A stretch of 40,223 bases of DNA from Fragilaria crotonensis (Eukaryota > Bacillariophyta > Fragilariophyceae > Fragilariales > Fragilariaceae). A model generated the notes under the pieces. It was not told the origin of the DNA. It did no database searches and saw only the letters and a program-made list of their open reading frames with translations. The position numbers and the translations under genes are program-made. The stretch lies in contig JAKSYS010000585.1 in the NCBI GenBank assembly GCA_022925895.1, forward strand, positions 1-40,223. The letters are read 5' to 3'. This document shows, one piece after another, positions 32,698 through 40,223 of the stretch. How positions within the stretch are numbered: the stretch's first letter is position 1; the number at the start of each line of letters is the position of its first letter.

Positions 32698-32830
32698 TGT
32701 TATGTACAAGTAGTACTCCAGTACTACGAGTAGTGCTGCAGTACTGTAGGTTTGTCGGCTGTTGCAGTACAAGTACCTGGTACTACCTTGTACTTGTACC
32801 CCGGTAGACTGTGACTACCGGTACTGCAGA
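32698..32830. repeat. Cluster of GTAC palindromic words
   Basis: Many overlapping CAGTACTG, AGTACT and GGTACC-type words (TAGTACTCCAGTACTA, TGCTGCAGTACTG, AAGTACCTGGTACTACC) within 130 bases, able to form several small hairpins. Confidence 0.7.
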
Positions 32831-34307
32831 AGGCAACACGGTATTCGGAGTTCCAGTGACTGTACCACAGTAGCATGGTGTCCAATACACGGCAGGTTAG
32901 TAGTGGCATGGCTAAAAGTGACCTTGGATGGACTACAATGGGAAAGAAGACCAAGACTGGAAACCATGGCAGCAGGGTCTCTAAGGTACCATAGCCATGG
33001 TACCTAGAAGGATTTGGGATGTGAAGGATACTAAGGTTATATTGCTGCTGCACAAACTTCAGTTGGAAGAGAAATCAAGTCTTATTAATAGTACCTTACA
33101 AGGAACACCCTTTTGCATTTACTGGGGACCGTATTTGGAGCACTGATTGAGTATTTTTGCAATTGCCTATTGCTGAAGAATGCTAGGCATCATGAATTTT
33201 TTAATGTGTTTAAAAGATAGCAACATGAAAACCAGGAAACAATGGAGGCTATGTACTACTACAGCTGCTGCTGTACTTGAACACAGTTCTGCCAATGAAA
33301 GTTCAAGATATAGGTTATTTATATGTACAATTCTTATATCTTGTCAAACAGTTCACATTTAACAACAACACCAAAATTGACAAATATGCTGTCCCATGAC
33401 TTCACCACTTGCATGACAAGCAAGTGAATGGCTCATGTCTGATTTGCAGTTTGGAGTACACATTGGATGCAAGAGACCCTGGAGATTATGTTGCTCATAA
33501 TGAACCAAATTTGTGTCTGAAAATGAATGCTTCATTCAACTGAGGGTGCTTTTTGGTTATCGGCGCTTGCAAGCTCACACAATTATTTCAAGTACGTTGA
33601 GCTGCCGCTGAACCGGTACTACTATGTGATGATCAGATACATCATAGCAAACTGCAACTGCAGTTTAAGATTGCTCATTTCACTCAGTTTACAGCTTGTG
33701 TTCAACTATCTTTACCTTTTCAACCATCATTTTTCTGGAAACATGGTGAACAAGGAACTTGAACTGTTGCAATTAAGCCCAAAAGAGCAACAAGGCAATG
33801 CTGGATCTATTAAAGTATTTTGTATCCTTGGCATCATATTTCTTTGTCAATCTTCTAGTCCCTTCCCCTAGTAGTTTCAGAGTAGTGAAACGAACAAACA
33901 CGAAACTATTTAAGGGGTTTTCAGTACTTGACAACCACACTGATGTTTCATACTGGCTGCCGGTAGTCAATCCAACTGGCATTTTCACTGGTTTTTCAAG
34001 TGCTTTTTCAATTATATCACCTGGTTATTAAACCTGGAACTTCTTCTTGGGTGACAAGTGGTTTTGTGAAGCCTTGCTTTGTATTGGAGTGCCTGCTGCT
34101 AAATAAGTACTTCAGTACTGAAGTTCCATTCAATGACAAGAAGTGTAAATACGATGAGATTCATTACTAAATAAAAGAATTATTCACAAAATAACACCGT
34201 AGTGGTATCGATTAACTAAGGACTAGCTATAAGGAAGGTTGTAAAGTTAGTGACTATCATCAATTTGATGTGGTTTTTTTAGATATTCTATACCACTTGG
34301 TGGTACC

Positions 34308-34361
34308 AAAAGTGGTGGTATTTTCCCGTCATTTACTACCTTATATCAAAATACCACCACT
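34308..34361. repeat. Hairpin with ATACCACC arms
   Basis: AGTGGTGGTATTTT (34311-34324) is the exact reverse complement of 34348-34361. Related TGGTATTTTAAGTGGTAT occurs at about 35902, so it may be a small dispersed element. Confidence 0.65.
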
Positions 34362-34682
34362 ATACCACTTCCACAAGGATGATCCCTCTTCTTCATGAGT
34401 TCTCCTTTACCAGGTGCTCTAGTAGTAGTGAGTACTTCAGTGCCCACTCCACAATACTCCAATACCGCTTGCAAGTAGTATTCAGTACTCCAGAGAATTT
34501 TCCTGATCTCACTGTCAGCTATCATGTCTACTACACTTCAAAACTAACTACCAGGTACTTCCAACTTCAAACCTGCATGGCCTTTTGCATTAAAAATCAA
34601 CTATGATTATGTCTGGACTTGTCACAAACAAGAAGGACTACTCTTTTGGTAAAACATGTGGAAGGCATGAATTTCATACACC

Positions 34683-35040
34683 CATATGGTGGCTGGATTA
34701 ACAAAGGCAACTCAGAGACACTTATACTGCAACCATATGTTTTAGGAGCACATATCCCCTGCTCCTTAACAGAGAGAACATACAAGTACAAAATAGTTTT
34801 TTAGGTAGTCGGACCAGTATCTGTATGCCAGCAAGCAACACACAGCATCAAGGATTGTTTTAAGGGGTTATGTGTGGAAATCATGATTATTAGGCTCGAA
34901 GATGCTGGATTCACAAAGGGTTGTGTGAAAGTGGTGAGGCTATTGATGGCAACTCAGAGGCACTGATGACAATACAACCAAATATTTCATAAGCGTATAT
35001 CCGCTGGTGCTGCAATTCAACAGAGAGCAGGAGGCACACA
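34683..35040 (+). repeat. Diverged direct duplication
   Basis: The block around GGCAACTCAGAG with downstream ACAACCA/CATAT and CAACAGAGAG at about 34690-34790 recurs, diverged, at about 34935-35040. The origin is unknown. Confidence 0.45.
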
Positions 35041-36296
35041 ATAACATGTTTTTCTAGGTACTGGTGGGACCAGCAATGTACCTGAGCCAACATGATTTGC
35101 ATGTTGTTATGGTGAATTGCTGTAGCATGGCTCCAAATCAATGCACCACAGGGAATGGCTCACTGACATTTGCATTAGTCTCAGAGAAACACATTAAAAA
35201 TCAAAAAAATCTGAAAGTATCCACACACCTAATTGAGAAGGAGCGAGCACACAATTGACAGAACTTAATAGGATCAGGTGATATTTTCACACAGAACAAA
35301 TCAGCAGGAGATGGGTGGAGGGCTGCAGGTGAAATTACCATAAAGGAAACCCTCATCAAAACAGTCATTTTCAAGAGAATAGCTGCTGGTAAGTATGATT
35401 GATTCTGGAATCCTCTTTTGTTTGAACACTGGCTGGTTCTTGGTAGGCAGGAGGTTGCCTCAAACATGATTGAGCTTTGAAAACATGTATGAAACATAAA
35501 CACCAGATTGGTGTTAGATTTCTCAGGTATGTGAAAAATGAAGACCATAGTGGTGTGAGGTCTACCAGGAAAGCATAATAGGGTAGTGTCTTAACAATTA
35601 AATGTATTGTGTGGAATGTGCAGGGAAATTCTTGTTATCTTAAGTGAAATGCTTAACTGGCTCTCACCTTTGATTGATTATGACTTAGAATGTAATGTAA
35701 AGAAACAAATAATTCATAATCCTGCAAAAAGCTGAGGAAGGGCATCGAGTTAGAAGGAGGGGTAAATAAAGAACTATTCTAATAGAGTAATTGCGGCTAC
35801 GACTCTAGTATCATAGCTAGTAGAGGGGAGTACTAACTAGCAGTTTCATAGTACTTGCGCACACGCGTAGTTTTAAAATTCACCACACTCTACGCACGGG
35901 GTGGTATTTTAAGTGGTATCAAAAGTGAGAATGAGAAAAAGTGCAAGCACTACGTGCTGCAGTACACGTGTAAGTAGGACCATATTCTCCAACCCACTCC
36001 GTACAGTACATAAAAACACGCACTGCTGTACTTGCGCTTCGTGTAGGTAATAAATGTCGTGCTTTGCCTACAAAGCACTGGCGTACGAGAACGCCGTGCT
36101 CCTGTACGAATTGTGAGCACTCTTGTACTGTTCCATACGCGATGAGGATGAATGAAGATTGCTGGTACTGTGCAGTGCAGTCAGTCACAGAAAGGGCGTA
36201 CGTACGGTTCGTTCCAGCCTTTTCTACCTTGCAAACTGCGAACCGGTTGTGTCACTGAAGATTTCAGGAGATTGACAAATGCCATGGGAGATATCA

Positions 36297-36562
36297 AGAC
36301 TGAAAATGTCTTGAGAACGTTTAAGTAGAATTAAGAAGACTGAAAATGTCTTAAGAAAGTTTAAGAAGAATTAAGAAGACTGAAAATGTCTTAAGAAAGT
36401 TTAAGAAGAATTAAGAAGATCAAAAATATCTTAAGAAAGTTTAAGAAGAATTAAGAAGATGGAAAATATCTTAAGAAAGTTTAAGAAGAATTAAGAAGAT
36501 CGAAAATATCTTAAGAAAGTTTAAGAAGGTCGGAAATTACTTAAGAAGATTTAAGAAGGTCC
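36297..36562 (+). repeat. AAGAAGAATTAAG tandem array, right
   Basis: About six 40-base units of the form AAGTTTAAGAAGAATTAAG followed by AAGAT or AAGACT and GAAAATNTCTT. They run in the same direction as the left array. Confidence 0.9.
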
Positions 36563-36947
36563 AAGGAAAAAATCAGAATCGATATCAAAGATTCCATTGA
36601 AAACTTCGGAGTATCTATATGTTTTCCATGAAGCAATCCGTGAAGATTTTTGAAGTCTATGTTCGGATCGTGACCAATCCAGAAACTATAATAAGATATC
36701 TGAGCATGCTTCCACGCGAAATGTCAGAGACACGTTAAATGTTATATAGTAGCAATCTACCTTTTGGTATCATTAAGTACGAAGTAATATCGTCTAACGA
36801 AAGTGTTTTTGAGATTTCCTAAGCGGAGGAGTACTCGAGTACTGTACGGTATTACAGTACTCGTACTCGGAGTGGTTTCTTTTGCGATGGAATTCGGAAT
36901 GACTGCCAATGGAAGATTGATCTCATGTTCAATATTCCGTTATTAGA

Positions 36948-36974
36948 CAGTTAAGACGATATTCCGGAACCTCC
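36948..36974 (-). repeat. Subterminal 27-base inverted repeat, right copy
   Basis: Exact reverse complement of 31668-31694, ending in CCGGAACCTCC. Confidence 0.9.
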
Positions 36975-37191
36975 AGCCCCCGACGAAGTCAAACTCAAGA
37001 ACACACTTTTTTGTGTGTCCTAGAGCTTGTCATTCGCTTAATGTATTCTCTTCATACTTGAATATTGTTTCGCCGATGCTTACAGAAAATGCTATATAGC
37101 AACCATAGATGACCTGTCATTTCTTTCGTTCCCCGTTTGGCGAGTTCTCATTTAAGGAAAACACGTTCCTCGACTAGTTCGACGAAGTAAA

Positions 37192-37283
37192 CTGGCTCTT
37201 GAGCCAGTGGCTCAAGAGCCAATGACTTAAGAGCCAATGACTCAAGAGCCTCTGGCTCAAGAGCCAATGGCTCAAGAGCCAAC
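37192..37283 (+). repeat. Array of 15-base units (GGCTCAAGAGCCAAT), right half
   Basis: Six units; the first is in the opposite sense (GGCTCTTGAGCC), the others match the left array's direction. One unit has ACTTAA, so it is not coding throughout. Confidence 0.85.
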
Positions 37284-37535
37284 GTCTTTTCCAAATATCC
37301 CTACATAGTACTAGGGTTCATCCAAGACATTGAATCGATGTTGTACTTGTCCTAACAAGCGATGTTAACAAAGTTCCAAAACTTAAGCACGGCTTTTATC
37401 ATTGTGGTTCAACAGAAGACATTCTATCATTTTGAAACGTGGAATTATTTAGGTGTTCGTCGAACATATTTCTGGTAGATAATCTGCGTGAAGGTATGAG
37501 ACACATAAAGAGCCGAAGTTCCGGAACCTCCAGAT

Positions 37536-37557
37536 CAGGCCTCTTTAATTTCGGGTA
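37536..37557 (+). repeat. hAT left terminal inverted repeat
   Basis: CAGGCCTCTTTAATTTCGGG pairs with the right end with a single difference (AATTT versus TTTTT type). Confidence 0.8.
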
Positions 37558-37832
37558 AATCCGAAAATAACGAAAATAGCTAAATTCGGGAGTTTTGAAA
37601 ACTTATATTCGGGTTAGATTCGGGAAGTAGTTGTTTCACGTCTTAAAGTACCTTCAAATGCTACGTTTCTTGCCATTAATGAACTTAAAATTATGTAAAC
37701 AGACCCTCTAAGGTCTTGTATTGTTTGCAATGTAGAATTGCTTCCAAGGAGAAGTCTGTTAACGACTTCGAGTGTGGATCCTTGGTCCAGTTGATGAGGA
37801 GAAGTCAGATTCCACTGAGCTTGTCCCCGGCA

Positions 37833-40025
37833 TCACAGAAGCAAGGCCCCACAAAACTCTTTAAGTGCATCAAAATCCTTTCCCAATGGGCTCCAGCTAT
37901 CTTTGAAGGACTGGACTTTACTCGCTGAGTGATTTGCATCCAATCGTAGCTTCATTCCTTCATCTTCGCGGTACACAATCCTCAAACGTCGGAATTGGGC
38001 ATCGATATTTTCAATGTCTTCCTCTGAAACCTTTTCAAGAAGGCGATTCCTTTGGTTTTGCAATATTGCCGAGAATGCACGTGGTGCCATAGAACACAGA
38101 TCAACGGGTAGAACAGGGGGGATCTCATCAACCACGCGCCTAGCAGCATCGTCATCCTCGACTACACCTTGCTCAGCCACAATCTTTGTCACACCTTCAA
38201 CAATGGTGAGGGCAAACGTTGACACAGCTTTTAGAACACCATGGTATGGACTGCCAGTTGCAATACCACCGTCCTCCTTCAGTTTATCAAGCTCTGTCTG
38301 TACCATCATTCCAGCCTCCTCTATGGCCTCAGCCGTCTTGATGCGAGTAACATAGTAGGAGTTATAAAAGAAGAACTCGCTAACAAGCGCTTGTTCTTCT
38401 ACTGTTGGTGGGAAAAGACGAGCATGGTCTTCAGCAGTCATGGGCCCATTAACATTTGTCCGCGCTTGCAAATCGTACACAAGTCTGGACAGTTGGGATT
38501 TTTGCTCACACACAAGGGTATTCATACCTTGAATTTTTACAAATGTAGTTTCAACACGTTGCACAAGTGGGTAAATAACGGCAACAACAATCCACCAATC
38601 AATGGATGGCGTGCATGCAGGCTTTTTTTCATTGAAGTGCTGGAGCAATCGCAATCGCTTGTCAATTAACCACTTCAATAGCTTCCCCATCGAGAGCCAC
38701 CGTGTTGTCACAAACATAGGACACGTTGATTTCATGTCAGCAATTAAGTTCTGCTGACGTCGTAGGTGTCCTGTGACACTCGTTAGAGTGTCAAGAAACT
38801 TCTCATTGCACAATCTATTGAATGCTCGCTTCATTACAAGATCAAGTTGGTGTGCCCCACACCAGATTCGAAAGACTCGTGAATGGCATTCATTTGACAA
38901 ACGAGTGCATGTACCTTTGATGGAACCCGTCATGGTTGACGCACCATCTGTTGCAATCCCAATAAGCTGATGCCTCCAATTCAGAGCGAGAACATCCAAA
39001 AGAGAAACCACTAGATTGGCCTGATACTCACCAGTGTGTCGCTCGCGCATAGGGATAGCCAATAAGTGCAGATTCTGAATGTCACCTTTGAATAAACATC
39101 GCATGCGGATGTCAAGGTACGATGATCCTGCATTGTTCCCAGCATCAAGCCCAATGGAGAACGCCCATACCTTCTTGAACAGCTCCTTTAGATACTGAAG
39201 ATTGATAGCACACACAATACGACAAAGCTGCGCAACTTCACCATCGGAGACTGATCCCAAATGACCCATACCTGTCTGTTCTTTCACTGCTTGGTATATC
39301 CTCCTTGCTTGGCGAAACGAGACCCCAATTTCAACAAAACTTGCAACCATGTTCAACTTGAGTACGGACTTCACCTTCACAGTGTAGACGTCATCTTCGG
39401 CAGTGTAAACGAACATCTTCAAGATTCTTTTCCAACGTTGCATAAAGTTCAGTGTTGGTAAACTCATTGTCACTACCACCGTCACTTTCTTCTTCAGGCA
39501 ATATGGCCGAGTTGGATGATGCGGATGCTGAACCTTCATCCAGCACATCTTGTCTTCCTCAATAGTTGGCGTCAGGAGCAATTCCAATATCAACTTTGAT
39601 ACAATATCGCCATCAATAACAAAGGAGCACTTCTGTTTGGCAATTATCTGAGCCTTGAGACTTGCTTCTGGTTGTACAAAGGACCGCAAATTCACTCTCT
39701 CAGGAGATTCAGTTACAGCGAAGAAGTGTACCTTCTCCGCAGGAGCGAGCTTCCTGTATTCCTCCATTACTGCATGCTGCTTGCGAAGATGGCTAACAAA
39801 ATTATCAGTGCGCCAAGGAGCTGTGTAGTATTTGTCATTTGATGTCCGCTTTCGCTTTCGCTCAGCAGCCTCGGCATCATCTTCGCGGCCGAAATTTGTA
39901 CACATCAAACATACCACACTGCACACGTCTTTGGAGACCGGATCACGTGTACAAACTTGCACAGCATACTTCACCTCCCAATCCTGATGGAATTTTACAG
40001 CACCCTTGGGCTTCTTGGATGTCAT
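37833..40025 (-). CDS. hAT-family transposase with N-terminal BED-type zinc finger
   Basis: The 730-residue protein is intact from ATG 40025. Near the N-terminus CLMC and HLRKQH, spaced by about 45 residues, form a BED-like C2H2 finger that would bind the element ends. The catalytic core includes SIGLDAGNNAGSSYLDIRM (an Asp in the first acidic position), LIGIATDGASTMTG and RIWCGAHQLDLVMKRAF, the usual hAT sequence of DDE and the conserved C..H. An alpha-helical insertion domain and a Glu-containing segment (TTRWLSMGKLLKWLID, then EEQALVSEFFFYNSYYVT) follow. A clear C-terminal dimerisation block was not identified; the C-terminus reads LPVDLCSMAPRAFSAILQNQR and may replace it. It cuts and reinserts the element. 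The host's expression signals are not visible. Confidence 0.85.
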   Translation of the reverse strand: MTSKKPKGAVKFHQDWEVKYAVQVCTRDPVSKDVCSVVCLMCTNFGREDDAEAAERKRKRTSNDKYYTAPWRTDNFVSHLRKQHAVMEEYRKLAPAEKVHFFAVTESPERVNLRSFVQPEASLKAQIIAKQKCSFVIDGDIVSKLILELLLTPTIEEDKMCWMKVQHPHHPTRPYCLKKKVTVVVTMSLPTLNFMQRWKRILKMFVYTAEDDVYTVKVKSVLKLNMVASFVEIGVSFRQARRIYQAVKEQTGMGHLGSVSDGEVAQLCRIVCAINLQYLKELFKKVWAFSIGLDAGNNAGSSYLDIRMRCLFKGDIQNLHLLAIPMRERHTGEYQANLVVSLLDVLALNWRHQLIGIATDGASTMTGSIKGTCTRLSNECHSRVFRIWCGAHQLDLVMKRAFNRLCNEKFLDTLTSVTGHLRRQQNLIADMKSTCPMFVTTRWLSMGKLLKWLIDKRLRLLQHFNEKKPACTPSIDWWIVVAVIYPLVQRVETTFVKIQGMNTLVCEQKSQLSRLVYDLQARTNVNGPMTAEDHARLFPPTVEEQALVSEFFFYNSYYVTRIKTAEAIEEAGMMVQTELDKLKEDGGIATGSPYHGVLKAVSTFALTIVEGVTKIVAEQGVVEDDDAARRVVDEIPPVLPVDLCSMAPRAFSAILQNQRNRLLEKVSEEDIENIDAQFRRLRIVYREDEGMKLRLDANHSASKVQSFKDSWSPLGKDFDALKEFCGALLL

Positions 40026-40197
40026 GGTGAGTAGTTGGTAAGTTCAGAAGTGAAGTCCAACAACTTTAACAAGGTCCCTTTGACACTGAAAGTTTGACTA
40101 TTTTAACACGGCATTGTACGAGAGAAAAGTGCCACGTCACCCTTAAATTCAGGAGTTTCTTAGACCTTAATTTCAGGAAAACTCCCGAAAATTAAAA

Positions 40198-40219
40198 AAC
40201 CCGAAAATAAAGAGGCCTG
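40198..40219 (-). repeat. hAT right terminal inverted repeat
   Basis: Reverse complement reads CAGGCCTCTTTATTTTCGGG. Four bases of flank (GTCC) remain. Confidence 0.8.
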
Positions 40220-40223
40220 GTCC

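Larger units (their letters stand above)
32341..36296. other. Interior of the 6.2-kb element, no gene recognised
   Basis: About 4 kb of AT-rich sequence with only short open frames. It contains a GTAC-palindrome cluster (32698-32830), a hairpin (34308-34361), a diverged duplication (34.69 and 34.94 kb) and another GTAC/GTGC-rich stretch at 35.8-36.2 kb. It could be a later insertion that split one AAGAAG array. Confidence 0.45.
31326..37531. mobile_element. 6.2-kb inverted-end element with tandem arrays, no transposase seen
   Basis: Both ends carry GGAGGTTCCGGAA followed by TTCGGCTCTTTA (31326 inward; reverse complement from 37531 inward). A second inverted pair of 27 identical bases containing the same GGAGGTTCCGGAA core lies at 31668-31694 and 36948-36974. 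Each half also has a 15-base array and an AAGAAGAATTAAG array in mirrored order. The arrays themselves are not inverted. No transposase, RT or other enzyme was recognised inside, so it is non-autonomous or a foldback-like compound element. The hAT element starts four bases beyond its right end. Confidence 0.6.
37536..40219 (-). mobile_element. hAT-type DNA transposon, complete
   Basis: The ends are CAGGCCTCTTTA at 37536 and its inverse TAAAGAGGCCTG-like form ending at 40219 (one mismatch in the next bases). Subterminal AATT.CGGGAGTTTT is also inverted (about 37580 and 40175). The single gene is an intact transposase. The 8-base left flank is CTCCAGAT; only GTCC remains on the right before the window ends, so an 8-bp target duplication cannot be tested. 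Confidence 0.82.

Noticed and set aside
1-40223. tRNA, rRNA and riboswitch genes
   Set aside because: No T-arm GTTCGAATCC-type box with a paired acceptor stem and no rRNA core was noticed by eye; a covariance-model scan was not possible.

Overview
The window looks like nuclear DNA of a diatom, probably a pennate. The support is indirect: spliced genes with short GT-AG introns, an ankyrin protein with repeated LPLHLA/LPLHIA units, a long PPR protein with a mitochondrial-type N-terminus, a TFIID subunit and a Golgi-type glycosyltransferase, all embedded in several eukaryotic mobile elements. No bacterial operon, CRISPR array, rRNA or tRNA was recognised. Codon use and introns are eukaryotic; the species cannot be named from the sequence.

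Left part (1-20.4 kb). A decayed DDE transposon with terminal inverted repeats fills 1-3375. Host genes follow: a FUT8-like glycosyltransferase (+, 3.8-5.4 kb), TAF11 of TFIID (-, 5.5-7.6 kb, at least three introns), a PPR protein (+, 8.3-9.8 kb), a broken type I membrane protein (-, 10.8-11.9 kb) with a small relic of a further copy at 12.9 kb, an ankyrin protein (-, 14.9-15.9 kb), a possible 1.3-kb TIR element (17.1-18.4 kb) and an intact papain-type cysteine protease with two introns (+, 18.7-20.3 kb). Most genes left of 16 kb have single-base frame breaks; the protease and the retrotransposon ORFs are clean or nearly so.

Central part (21.6-29.3 kb). This is the most interesting object: a complete, apparently recent tyrosine-recombinase retrotransposon with split direct repeats, A1 (308 bp) - gag - RT/RNase H - tyrosine recombinase - B1 (223 bp) - A2 (308 bp) - 14-bp spacer - B2 (223 bp). 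The repeat copies look identical. This is the Ngaro/PAT plan rather than an LTR element. The recombinase lies in the -1 frame and has no ATG before its N-terminal domain.

Right part (29.3-40.2 kb). An intact paralogue of the broken membrane protein lies on the opposite strand (29.6-30.8 kb). A hairpin-rich MITE-like stretch follows, then a 6.2-kb element (31326-37531) whose ends and subterminal motifs are inverted but whose two kinds of tandem array all run in the same direction. It has no recognisable transposase. A 2.7-kb hAT transposon with an intact 730-aa transposase (37536-40219) abuts its right end.
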